Below are positions 16,391 through 24,878 of a stretch of DNA of 64,000 nucleotides, piece after piece. Location of the stretch: NCBI RefSeq assembly GCF_030161375.1, contig NZ_BSSQ01000009.1, forward strand, positions 1-64,000. Direction: 5' to 3'. Position 1 is the stretch's first letter. Each line of letters opens with the position of its first letter. Under the pieces are notes generated by a model that was not told the origin of the DNA, did not search any database, and saw only the letters and a program-made list of their open reading frames with translations. Both the position numbers and the translations under genes were made by a program. This DNA comes from Paenibacillus glycanilyticus. GTDB taxonomy: Bacteria; Bacillota; Bacilli; Paenibacillales; Paenibacillaceae.

Positions 16391-17863
16391 TTATTGTTCT
16401 ATTAGTCCAAGCCGGACATACTGTTCTTCCGGTGCTCCCGCCTGCTTCATGCCCGCAACGAGCAGCTCTATCATCCGTGCCTCGGCGACCTCATCCTGAA
16501 GGTGATGCTCCTGATGCTCATCGACCGCCAGATCATATAACTTCGTCTCCATGACGAATTGATTCCTGGCATAGGTTACGCCTTGCGCGCTCTCCGGAAT
16601 CCGGAACACCGGAAACTCCGTATAAGGCAGGAACCTCCCCGTTTCAATCCGCTCAGGAGCTGCACGCCCGATATAAGAACGGAAGGTGGTCGGCATAGCG
16701 GTATACGTGTAGCAAGGATAATTATCATCGGAGACCGGTGCCCGCATATACGTATAACGGCCATCCGTTACGTTGACGCACATCCCGTGGTAGCCGTACA
16801 AAGCCGCTTCCCTCACCTTCTCCTTCGTTCCTTCAAGCAAGCCGCGGAGCGAAGCCCCTTGCACCGTTTCCGGAATTAAAGCTCCCATATAGTCCAGGAT
16901 CGTAGGCATAAGGTCGATATTTTGCGTAAGCGCCTGGATGCGAGTGCCTGCGGCCCGGCCTTCAGGCAGACGGATCATGAGCGGGATATGGGCCAGCTCG
17001 TTATAGACATGCATGACGTTTTTGCCGGTCTGTTCATGCTCGCCTAGCAATAAACCGTGGTCGGTTGTAAAAATAACAAGCGTATCGTCCAATATATCCA
17101 GCCGTTCCATCGTATCCAGCAGCTTGCCAAGCCAATGGTCGATCATCGTAAGCGTTGCCGCATAACGCTTCTGAATATGGGCAAGCGCCTCCGGCGGTAC
17201 GTCAACAGTGCCGTATTTCGGCCAGCTGTAGGCCGGACCATCATAGCTGTCCTGGTACATTTGCAAATAATGATCGGGCGTATCAAACGGCTCATGCGGG
17301 TCAAAAGCTTCCACGGTGAGGAAATACCGGTCCTCGCGCCCGTTTCTCTCCAGCCAGTCGCATGCCGCTTGAATCGTCCTTGGCCCCGGATAATCCTCTT
17401 CGCGATGAAACCGCGTACGGTTCTTCTCGCATTGCGCGCGTACCTGTCCGTAATAACGCTCCGGGGCGGGCAACTCTTTAATAGAAGAAACCCATGGATC
17501 ATCCTCCTGCCCCCGGTGGAAATCCCAAGTGGAGAAGGACTGGCAGTAGTTCTCGCCGCCCGTGGCAAAATAATGATAGTGGTCGGTCACGATATGGCTG
17601 AACACGCCGGACTCCCGCAGCGCCGCCGGCAATGTGCGGTCAAACGGTTCAATGCCGCCCCAGCCCTTCTCTAGAAAAGCAGCCCGTCCCGTCAGCATAT
17701 CGCGCCGCGCCGGCATGCAAGGCAGCGAACCGGACCAATGCTGGTCGAAGACGACGGACTGCTCCGCTAACCGGTCGATATTAGGCGTCTGAACGCCCTC
17801 CCCGCCATAGGCCGATAAAGCTCTGCGGTTCAAGGTATCGAGCATAATCATAATCGTTCGCAT
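16391..17863 (-). CDS. cysteine-type sulfatase
   Basis: 490-aa sulfatase of the alkaline-phosphatase superfamily. The signature C-x-P-x-R is present as C49-M-P-A-R53 followed by RDMLTGR, so activity needs conversion of C49 to formylglycine. Other family motifs are TPNIDRLAEQS near the N terminus and FTTDHGLLLGEH for metal binding. No signal peptide is seen, so it should act in the cytoplasm on imported sulfated sugars. The start at 17863 has AGGGG 8 nt upstream; the longer frame to 17986 would run deep into the preceding permease gene. It follows two permease genes by 11 bp in the same operon, which suggests that the importer carries a sulfated glycan fragment. Confidence 0.92.
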   Translation of the reverse strand: MRTIMIMLDTLNRRALSAYGGEGVQTPNIDRLAEQSVVFDQHWSGSLPCMPARRDMLTGRAAFLEKGWGGIEPFDRTLPAALRESGVFSHIVTDHYHYFATGGENYCQSFSTWDFHRGQEDDPWVSSIKELPAPERYYGQVRAQCEKNRTRFHREEDYPGPRTIQAACDWLERNGREDRYFLTVEAFDPHEPFDTPDHYLQMYQDSYDGPAYSWPKYGTVDVPPEALAHIQKRYAATLTMIDHWLGKLLDTMERLDILDDTLVIFTTDHGLLLGEHEQTGKNVMHVYNELAHIPLMIRLPEGRAAGTRIQALTQNIDLMPTILDYMGALIPETVQGASLRGLLEGTKEKVREAALYGYHGMCVNVTDGRYTYMRAPVSDDNYPCYTYTAMPTTFRSYIGRAAPERIETGRFLPYTEFPVFRIPESAQGVTYARNQFVMETKLYDLAVDEHQEHHLQDEVAEARMIELLVAGMKQAGAPEEQYVRLGLIEQ

Positions 17864-17874
17864 GAAAGCACCCC

Positions 17875-18735
17875 TTATTTCAGACCTGTTGTTACAATCC
17901 CCTGCACGAAGTATTTCTGCGCTGCCAAGAATAATAATACAAGAGGCAATACGACTAGTGTAGTTGCCGCCATAAGCAAATTCCATTCTACGTTCGTCTC
18001 GCTGCGGAAAATGGTAAGGCCAAGCTGCACGGTCCGCATATGCTCCGTGTTAGTCATAATAAGCGGCCACATGTAATCGTTCCATGTTGCCGTCGTCTTA
18101 AAGATTGCCAGCGTTGCCAGAATCGGCTTGCTAAGCGGCAGATAAATCTGGAAGAATACGCGGAAGACGTTCGCTCCGTCAATCTGCGCCGCCTCGTCAA
18201 GCGCACGAGGGAAATTCAAGAAATATTGCCGGCACAGGAAGATGCCGAAGGAGCCCGCAATAAACGGCAGCACTAGACCCGTATAGCTGTTAATGAAACC
18301 AAAGCCGCCTTGCCCCTGCCAGTCATTGCCTCCAAAGAACGGGAACATCTTCATCATCAGGAAGGTTGGAATCATCGTCGCCTGCGGCGGCACCATAATG
18401 CCGATCAGCACGGAGAAGAAGAGTATATCCCGGCCCGGGAAACGAAGCCTTGCAAAAGCAAAGCCCGCCATGGAGTTAAACACCAGGCTGAATACAACGG
18501 TAACGCCGGTTACAATAAACGAGTTATAGAAATATCGAAGCCAATCGCCTCGTCCCATGGCGACCGAGTAATTGTCGAATAGCCAATGTTTCGGAATAAA
18601 CGTAAACGTCGGGGATTGAATCTCGCCCATCGTTTTTAGCGAAGTAACTACCATCAATAAGAACGGGAACAGCATAAGCAAGGCAATAATAAACATAACA
18701 ATTGAAAAAAGTACAGTAGGCCATTTTCTAGTCAT
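17875..18735 (-). CDS. MalG-type ABC sugar permease (sulfatase locus)
   Basis: 286-aa carbohydrate permease with six hydrophobic segments and an EAA loop (DEAAQIDGANVFRVFFQIYLPLSKP). It starts 14 bp after the partner permease gene and ends 11 bp before the sulfatase start, with GGAGG ahead of its ATG. It belongs to the CUT1 group that imports oligosaccharides and uses a shared ATPase. Location between the second permease and the sulfatase suggests a sulfated substrate; this is an inference from gene order. Confidence 0.9.
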   Translation of the reverse strand: MTRKWPTVLFSIVMFIIALLMLFPFLLMVVTSLKTMGEIQSPTFTFIPKHWLFDNYSVAMGRGDWLRYFYNSFIVTGVTVVFSLVFNSMAGFAFARLRFPGRDILFFSVLIGIMVPPQATMIPTFLMMKMFPFFGGNDWQGQGGFGFINSYTGLVLPFIAGSFGIFLCRQYFLNFPRALDEAAQIDGANVFRVFFQIYLPLSKPILATLAIFKTTATWNDYMWPLIMTNTEHMRTVQLGLTIFRSETNVEWNLLMAATTLVVLPLVLLFLAAQKYFVQGIVTTGLK

Positions 18736-18749
18736 TGCGGGTCCGCCTC

Positions 18750-19682
18750 CTAATCCACATCTGTGTCATTCCCTTTATTTCCGAGACGGAAGTTCAGCAA
18801 AGTAATAAGCAGCGTAATTACGAACAGGACCATCGCCATCGCCGATGCGTAGCCCATCTGGAAATCCTGGAAGCCGCGCAGGTAAATCTGATGTACGATG
18901 GTTGTCGTTTTGTTCAGCGGTCCGCCGTTAGTCAGAATGTTGACCTGCTCAAACACCATAAACGAGTTGATGCAGGACATAACCAGAATAAAGAACGTTG
19001 TTGGCTTAAGCATTGGAATCGTGATGGCAAAAAACTGCCGGACCTTTGTTGCGCCATCCATATGCGCGGCTTCATAAAGGCTTGTCGGGATAGACTGCAG
19101 ACCGGACAAATATACGATCATCGTGTAGCCGATCGATTTCCAGATCCCCATCATAATAATTGCGGCCATCGCCGTGCTTGGATCGTACAGCCATTGCACC
19201 GGGGCAAGGCCAACCGTCTTCAGCACGCGGTTCAAAATCCCGAGGGACGGATCGTAAATCCACAGCCAGATCATCGATACCGCAACCATGGAGGTAACGT
19301 TCGGAACGTATACGCTGACACGGGCGAACAAGCGGCCTCTCAGCTTTCCGTTCAGCAGTACCGCGAGCAAGAGGCCCAGTGCCATCTGAGGGAAAATCGA
19401 AAACAAGGAATAAATAAACGTGTTGTACACCGCAGTGCCAAACAGCTTATCGTGGAAAAGCCTTACATAGTTATCAAATCCAACAAACGCCGGCGTCGAG
19501 TAAAAGTTGTAGTTCGTAAAGCTGTAATACAACCCCACCAGCAGCGGGATAAAAATAAATGCGAAATAAACGAGATAGCCCGGGGCAATAAACAGATAAC
19601 CGGCCTTATCGATTGGGGCGCGCCGCCGGCTCTTCGAAGTTGTCGCCTTGCTTGCTGCAGCCGCCGAATTCACGGAATTCAT
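18750..19682 (-). CDS. MalF-type ABC sugar permease (sulfatase locus)
   Basis: 310-aa permease of the UgpA/MalF type: a short charged N terminus (KSRRRAPIDKAGYLFIAPGY), six hydrophobic segments and the EAA loop EAAHMDGATKVRQFFAITIPML. The ATG has an AGGTGAGG site. It is preceded by the binding-protein gene, from which a strong terminator-like hairpin separates it. Together with the next gene it forms the membrane part of a CUT1 importer. Confidence 0.9.
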   Translation of the reverse strand: MNSVNSAAAASKATTSKSRRRAPIDKAGYLFIAPGYLVYFAFIFIPLLVGLYYSFTNYNFYSTPAFVGFDNYVRLFHDKLFGTAVYNTFIYSLFSIFPQMALGLLLAVLLNGKLRGRLFARVSVYVPNVTSMVAVSMIWLWIYDPSLGILNRVLKTVGLAPVQWLYDPSTAMAAIIMMGIWKSIGYTMIVYLSGLQSIPTSLYEAAHMDGATKVRQFFAITIPMLKPTTFFILVMSCINSFMVFEQVNILTNGGPLNKTTTIVHQIYLRGFQDFQMGYASAMAMVLFVITLLITLLNFRLGNKGNDTDVD

Positions 19683-19721
19683 AACGCCTCACCTCTCTTC
19701 CTTCAATGAGAAAAATCCTTT

Positions 19722-19759
19722 AAAAAAGGCGCCTGCCCTTCTTGCGGCAGCAGGCGCCT
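19722..19759 (-). terminator. terminator or attenuator after the binding-protein gene
   Basis: GC-rich hairpin AGGCGCCTGC paired with GCAGGCGCCT, followed by six T residues on the minus strand, between the binding protein (stop at 19783) and the permease start at 19682. Partial readthrough would explain an unequal binding protein:permease ratio. Confidence 0.85.
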
Positions 19760-19782
19760 ATCACAAGCTAAATGGATGCCAG

Positions 19783-21093
19783 TTAGTTGGTAATCAGGTT
19801 AGGAAGCTCTTTTTTCAGCTCCGCGGCCGCATCCTTCATCGCTTGCTCCGCCGACTTCGTATTGTAGAAGGCCGCTTCAAGATGCTGGCTGATAATTTCG
19901 TACATTTTGCTGGAGTAAGTCACTTTGGCTGCGCCTTCCCCGTAGGATACCGCGTCGAATACCGCCTGGTTCATTTCCGGCTTGTCCTTGATGTAATCGT
20001 CCTTAAGCGAGTTCAGGACAACCGGCGTGCCTAGCTCCTTGTATCGGTTCCAAGTCTCTTCCTTGGACATAACCGTCTGCATGAATTCAAACGCCAGATC
20101 CTTCTGTTTGCTTTGCGAGCTCATGAAGAGCAAGCGCATACCGGCGAACGTTGCTTTTGTTTTGCGCTCGATTGGACCGGATACGCCAATCTTGCCGGCC
20201 AGCTCCGGATGATCCTTTTGCGTATTCACGTAAGCAGCCGGGCTGTCGTACGCGATTGCGGCTTTGCCGTTCGGGAACAAGTTCTCGTTGGATTTCGCCG
20301 AGTCATTGGGAATCGTTACGCCTTTCTTCACCAAATCCACGATATACTGCGTGGCTTCGATCGATTCCGGAGAATCGAAGAGCGGCTCGTTCTTGTCCGC
20401 ATCGATGATTTTGCCGCCGTTCTGGAGGACAAACGACTGCCAGAACGTCCAAGCGTTAGCCGTTGGAATAGCAAGACCCGCCATCACCGTTGTGTCGCCG
20501 TCTTTCTTCGTCAGAAGCTCCGCGTCCTTCGCAAGCTCTTCCCAGCTTGCCGGCGGCTTCTCGGGATCAAGTCCCGCTGCTTCGAACAGATCTTTGCGCC
20601 ATAACAGTACGCGAGGGTCGGGAATAAAACCAAGGCCGTAAACCTTGCCTTTGTAGGTGCCGGTGTTCAGCACGCTTTCCATCATGTCGCTTTTGCCGTC
20701 CCACTTATCCGTATAAGAGTCTAGCGGTTCATATTGGCCAAGGTTTGCCCGCTGGGCAACCGATGCCAGCGTATAGGACAGCACATCCGGCGCGGTACCG
20801 CTGGCATAAGCGGCATTCAGCTTGGTCTCCATATCGTTGCCGAACGGAACCTCGCTGTAGTTCACCTTCACGCCCGGATGGCTGGCTTCGAATTCCTGAA
20901 TAACGCGCGTCCAATACGCTTTCTCCGGGGCGTCCGTGCCAGCCCGCCAGAATGTCAGCGTCTTGCTGCCGCCGGAAGAACCGTTGTCCTTCGGGTTCAG
21001 CTGCTCGGTGGAGTTGCTGCCGCATGCGGTTAGCGCAACGCTGGCCAGTACGGTCACGCAAAGCGCCGTCATAATGCTTTTTCTTTTTTTCAT
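19783..21093 (-). CDS. ABC sugar-binding lipoprotein (sulfatase locus)
   Basis: 436-aa family 1 solute-binding lipoprotein. Signal peptide and lipobox LTAC (C24), then LTFWRAGTDAPEKAYWTRVIQEFEASHPGVKV, the usual opening of a UgpB-like binding fold, and APDVLSYTL. The start has GGGAGG 11 nt and AGGAG 2 nt upstream. It is the first gene of the operon that runs through two permeases to the sulfatase and FGE genes. The ligand cannot be read from the sequence; operon context suggests a sulfated oligosaccharide. Confidence 0.9.
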   Translation of the reverse strand: MKKRKSIMTALCVTVLASVALTACGSNSTEQLNPKDNGSSGGSKTLTFWRAGTDAPEKAYWTRVIQEFEASHPGVKVNYSEVPFGNDMETKLNAAYASGTAPDVLSYTLASVAQRANLGQYEPLDSYTDKWDGKSDMMESVLNTGTYKGKVYGLGFIPDPRVLLWRKDLFEAAGLDPEKPPASWEELAKDAELLTKKDGDTTVMAGLAIPTANAWTFWQSFVLQNGGKIIDADKNEPLFDSPESIEATQYIVDLVKKGVTIPNDSAKSNENLFPNGKAAIAYDSPAAYVNTQKDHPELAGKIGVSGPIERKTKATFAGMRLLFMSSQSKQKDLAFEFMQTVMSKEETWNRYKELGTPVVLNSLKDDYIKDKPEMNQAVFDAVSYGEGAAKVTYSSKMYEIISQHLEAAFYNTKSAEQAMKDAAAELKKELPNLITN

Positions 21094-21129
21094 ATCTCCT
21101 ATGACCTCCCTTTGTTGAATCTACTGTGA

Positions 21130-21266
21130 AGTATAAAGAATGGAAGCACCCGCCAGTGACGCCATATTCCGCTCTTTCAGCACAAAAGCACAGGAATAAA
21201 GAACAGTCCTGCTCGGCAAACGGAAGGGACTAGCAAAATATTCGGATTCCATACTCCGATATTCGG
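21130..21266 (-). promoter_or_regulatory. candidate regulatory region of the sulfatase operon
   Basis: Two copies of ATATTCGG (21238 and 21259, plus strand) are exactly 21 bp apart. A third related ATATTCCG (21164) lies 29 bp from a TATACT -10 candidate (complement of 21130-21135). Direct repeats two helical turns apart suit an AraC-type regulator, most likely the adjacent one at 21331-22950. Confidence 0.4.
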
Positions 21267-21283
21267 TTAATTGCTTCATTCGC

Positions 21284-21308
21284 AAAAAAACACCGCAATC
21301 GCGATGTT
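21284..21308 (-). terminator. terminator after the sulfatase-locus response regulator
   Basis: Stem AACATCGC/GCGGTGTT (one G-T pair) with a four-base loop, followed by a run of T residues on the minus strand, 22 bp after the regulator stop at 21331. Confidence 0.75.
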
Positions 21309-21330
21309 TAAGGTGGTACCGGTATAAAAT

Positions 21331-22950
21331 TTAAATGTTCCGCTGACGCTCCATATATTCGGACGGGGACAAGCCCGTATAGTTCTTAAACAGCTTGATG
21401 AAATAGCTCGTATTCGAATAACCGACAAGCGCCGCGGCATCGGCAACCTTCAGCGTCTGCCGTTTCAGAAGCTCCTTCGCTTTCTCCATCCGCACCTGCA
21501 TCAGGTACTCGTTATAATTCATGCCCGTTTCTTTCTTGAACAATTCGCTGATATACGTCCGGCTCAGATGAACATGGTCCGCGATATCCTGCAGCATCAA
21601 GTCCTCCGCATAGCGCTGCGCAATGTATTCGCATGCCCGCTCCACGGCTTCGACGTATTGCGGACGCTGAGCGCTGATCCGGTCCATGATCTGATGGAAC
21701 GTGCTGCTTGCCCAGCCGGACAGTTCCTTAAACGTTGCATACCGCTGAACCTCTACATGGGCGTCAATATAGAGTGTCTCGAGCTGTTCCATTGGAACGC
21801 CTACCGCCCGCCCCCGGTTCACCGCAATATAAATTAGCTCCAGAACCAGCGATCTTGCTTGCTTGGCGGACAGCAGCTTGCCCGTCCCCAGCTCGTCCAT
21901 GATTGTCGCAAGAAGCGAGCCGGCTTTGGCCGTCAGACCATTATCCATATAGCCTTGGAACATAGACGTCCAGCCGGAGCTGACGTTGTTGTAGGCTGAG
22001 CTGCCCGTGCTGCTCTTTTCTTCATACCAGGCGATTCCGGGATCCCCATAAAATAAATGACGGTCCGCAGCCGCAAGCGCCTCCGACAGCTGCTCCGGCA
22101 GATAAGACAGCTTGCTGTACATATGGCTAATGCCGATAACCGCGTCTGCGCAGACAAACCGCTTAAGGTGCTCGCTTGCCCGGCTTGCCAGCACAAGCAG
22201 CGACTCCCGCTGCGACTTCAATCCCGTATGAACCGAATTGCAAAGCATTATATACAGACCCGGCTTGTATAGAAAGGAGCAGCCGTTGCCCAGTTCATGC
22301 TGCATTGTCTCGTCCAGAATGTTAATGACGGCGTTTTGCAGAAGCCCTTCCTCTTGAATCCGGAGGGGCTTCTCGCCTTGTACAATTCCCACGGCAAGCA
22401 GGGTGAGATGTTTCTCGGACAACCCGATATGCAGACGCTCCATCTTGTCCGCGAAACCAATCGCCGCCTCTCGGCCGCCCTCCAAGAGTTCTCGGAAATA
22501 AGCATTGCGCAGCGTAACCTGGCTTTCGTTCAAGCTGTATCTCAGCGCGTTTATCTCGCTAGCCGCCCGTTGATCCAGCTCAATATCCTTCTTGATTTTC
22601 CGCAAAATCTCTTCCAGTCCGGACAGCGTAATTTCCGCCTTCAAAATATATTCGCTTGCTCCAAACTTCAGCGCTTCCGCCGCGAACTGGAACTCGCTAT
22701 AAGAACTGAACACAACCGAGCGGATACGCGGCAATTCCTCTTTGAGCGCTTTAATCAGGTCAATCCCGTTCATTCCCGGCATCTTAATGTCCGTAACGAC
22801 AAGGTCAACCGGATGGGTACGGCAAAAAGCTAAAGCGTCCTCGCCGTTTGAAGCTTCGCCCGCAATACGGTAGTCGCCGCCCGTCCGCTCCACCGTCATC
22901 TGGAACCATTCCCGGATCATCGGTTCGTCATCCACAATTAGAATATTCAT
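21331..22950 (-). CDS. YesN-type response regulator with AraC DNA-binding domain (sulfatase locus)
   Basis: 539-aa regulator. The receiver domain has D7-D8, phospho-acceptor D54 in VVTDIKMPG and a lysine in ILKAE. The C terminus is an AraC double helix-turn-helix (MLQDIADHVHLSRTYISELF, then NTSYFIKLFKNYTGLSPSEYM). The start at 22950 has GGAGG 9-10 nt upstream and overlaps the kinase stop as ATGA; the longer frame to 22971 lies inside the kinase gene. It probably drives the binding protein-permease-sulfatase operon that begins just downstream, where 21-bp spaced repeats are seen. Confidence 0.93.
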   Translation of the reverse strand: MNILIVDDEPMIREWFQMTVERTGGDYRIAGEASNGEDALAFCRTHPVDLVVTDIKMPGMNGIDLIKALKEELPRIRSVVFSSYSEFQFAAEALKFGASEYILKAEITLSGLEEILRKIKKDIELDQRAASEINALRYSLNESQVTLRNAYFRELLEGGREAAIGFADKMERLHIGLSEKHLTLLAVGIVQGEKPLRIQEEGLLQNAVINILDETMQHELGNGCSFLYKPGLYIMLCNSVHTGLKSQRESLLVLASRASEHLKRFVCADAVIGISHMYSKLSYLPEQLSEALAAADRHLFYGDPGIAWYEEKSSTGSSAYNNVSSGWTSMFQGYMDNGLTAKAGSLLATIMDELGTGKLLSAKQARSLVLELIYIAVNRGRAVGVPMEQLETLYIDAHVEVQRYATFKELSGWASSTFHQIMDRISAQRPQYVEAVERACEYIAQRYAEDLMLQDIADHVHLSRTYISELFKKETGMNYNEYLMQVRMEKAKELLKRQTLKVADAAALVGYSNTSYFIKLFKNYTGLSPSEYMERQRNI

Positions 22951-24752
22951 CTTGTCCGCACCTCCTCCCATTTGTGTATAGCGGGTATCCTAATGAGGAC
23001 CGTTGTTCCTACTCCCGCTTGCGATTGCACCGTGATTCCGTAATTCTCGCCAAAATTAAGCTGAAGCCGTTCGTGGACGTTCCGGTAACCGCCGCGGTGA
23101 ACCAGCTTCCCGTCCTGATCCGCCGGTACTGAGGCGTCCATGATGTTGCGATCCATGCCGACCCCATTGTCTTCGATCTCAAAACATATATCGTTTCTTT
23201 CCATATATCCTCTCACGACCAGTTGCCGCATGCCCGATCCCTTGCGTTCCAGGCCATGGAAAATCGCATTTTCAATTAACGGCTGCAAAATAAGCTTGAT
23301 GGTCTTGTATTCATAAAGCTCCTCTTCAAGCTCATAGCGAATCTCCATCCGGTCTCCTTGCCTTATTTGCTGGATGTATAAATAATTGCGGACCATCTCG
23401 AGCTCTTCCCCAATCGGAATAAGCTCGTCCTGCTTCGAAATCGATTGCTTCAGCAGCTTCACCAGCGCTACGATAACCGAATCAATCGTCTCCGGCTTAT
23501 GCTTCACGAGCATAAACCGGATTGAAGCAAGCGTATTGTACAGAAAATGCGGATTGATCTGCGATTGCAGCGCCTGGAGCTCCGCATGTCTTTTGCGTTC
23601 CTGCTCGAGCCGGATATTTGCCAGCAGCTCCTGGATCCGTTCGATCATGCGATTGAACTTTCTCGTCAAATGCCCGATTTCATCTTCCGAGTTAACGGGA
23701 AGACGGACGGACAAATCGCCAAGCTCCACCCTTCCAAAATGGTTATACAATCTTTTGATCGGGACGGCAAGACGCCTTGCCATGAAATAGGAGGCTGCGT
23801 AGGCAAGCAGAACGACACCGGCAAACACTAGGATCACAATCTTCTGAAGCTGGTTGATACTAGACAATACCGTCGCGGTTGGCGTGTATGAAATAAGCTT
23901 CCAATTCGTCTTGCCAATCGTCTGGAACGAAATCAGCTGCTCCTTCCCGCCTTCCTCCGCCCGGAAATAACCGGAGTCGTAATCCCGAATTTTATAATAG
24001 TACGGCCGGTCCGCCAGTGACTGACGGATCTGGTCTTTATGGCCGGAGGAGATAATCCTTCCGCTGGCATCCACGATCTCAATCTCCTGCGCTTTATCAA
24101 GCGCGCTGCTGTATAAATCGTTAAGCGAGCCTTCATTTACGCTGACCGCCACAATGCCAGTGGGTGAACCGCTTTCAAACCGCTTGCTGATCCGCACGCC
24201 ATAGAAGGCGGCCCCCCGGTCTACTCCCGTCAGCTCCGGCATCGGCTCGGTTACCCAAATGATCTTGCCTTCACCGTAGACGGCAGCACGGTACCATTCC
24301 TTGCCCGAATACGAGCTGACCGGCTGAGACAACGTCTCTTCCATGCCGTTGCCCGGAAATTCAAAGCCGTTAAGTCCTCTCAGCAGCACTTGAAAGCTGA
24401 TCCGGTTAAACGAATAAATGGAATTAGACAGCATTTGGTCGAAGGAGGCGCGTTGCATGGCATATTCGTAGCTGCTTGGATCAAAGGTTTGCGTAAACGC
24501 GTGGTTTACCTCGGTACTGAGGAAGAATTGGTTCGACACCGCGATAATGTCATCCAGCATCCGGTCGGTTTTATCCGCAATCTGCCCCAACATCTTCAGA
24601 TTCGACTGACTGACCTGCGAGGTGATGGAATCCTTCGATATTTGCAGCGAAATGGTTCCGAACAGTCCCAGCGGTATAATAATGAGCACCAGCGAAGCGA
24701 TCAGAAACTTATTTTGCACGCTGCTTTTTCGAATAAACCAGTTCCATACCAT
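22947..24752 (-). CDS. YesM-type sensor histidine kinase (sulfatase locus)
   Basis: 601-aa kinase: transmembrane helix near 15-37, extracellular dCache-like sensor (about 40-290), second helix near 300-320, HAMP, a phospho-acceptor helix with SQINPHFLYNTL, and a HATPase domain (LIENAIFHG, EDNGVGM). The start has GGGGGAG about 9 nt upstream. A terminator separates it from the binding-protein gene before it, so it likely has its own promoter. It is coupled to the response regulator by a 4-bp overlap. Confidence 0.93.
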   Translation of the reverse strand: MVWNWFIRKSSVQNKFLIASLVLIIIPLGLFGTISLQISKDSITSQVSQSNLKMLGQIADKTDRMLDDIIAVSNQFFLSTEVNHAFTQTFDPSSYEYAMQRASFDQMLSNSIYSFNRISFQVLLRGLNGFEFPGNGMEETLSQPVSSYSGKEWYRAAVYGEGKIIWVTEPMPELTGVDRGAAFYGVRISKRFESGSPTGIVAVSVNEGSLNDLYSSALDKAQEIEIVDASGRIISSGHKDQIRQSLADRPYYYKIRDYDSGYFRAEEGGKEQLISFQTIGKTNWKLISYTPTATVLSSINQLQKIVILVFAGVVLLAYAASYFMARRLAVPIKRLYNHFGRVELGDLSVRLPVNSEDEIGHLTRKFNRMIERIQELLANIRLEQERKRHAELQALQSQINPHFLYNTLASIRFMLVKHKPETIDSVIVALVKLLKQSISKQDELIPIGEELEMVRNYLYIQQIRQGDRMEIRYELEEELYEYKTIKLILQPLIENAIFHGLERKGSGMRQLVVRGYMERNDICFEIEDNGVGMDRNIMDASVPADQDGKLVHRGGYRNVHERLQLNFGENYGITVQSQAGVGTTVLIRIPAIHKWEEVRTR

Positions 24753-24832
24753 GTGGAGCTCCCCCGTTACTTGGCGTATGACTTTTTAAATAACCATTAC
24801 TATAACATAAAAAGTATGAAGAGCGGGGGGCG

Positions 24833-24865
24833 AAAAAAAACCGCCCCTAGTATTTAGAGGCGGTT
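24833..24865 (-). terminator. terminator after the beta-glucan binding-protein gene
   Basis: AACCGCC paired with GGCGGTT, followed by eight T residues on the minus strand, 13 bp after the stop at 24879. It marks the end of the beta-glucan operon and isolates the kinase-regulator pair. Confidence 0.88.
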
Positions 24866-24878
24866 TGGAAACTTATTA

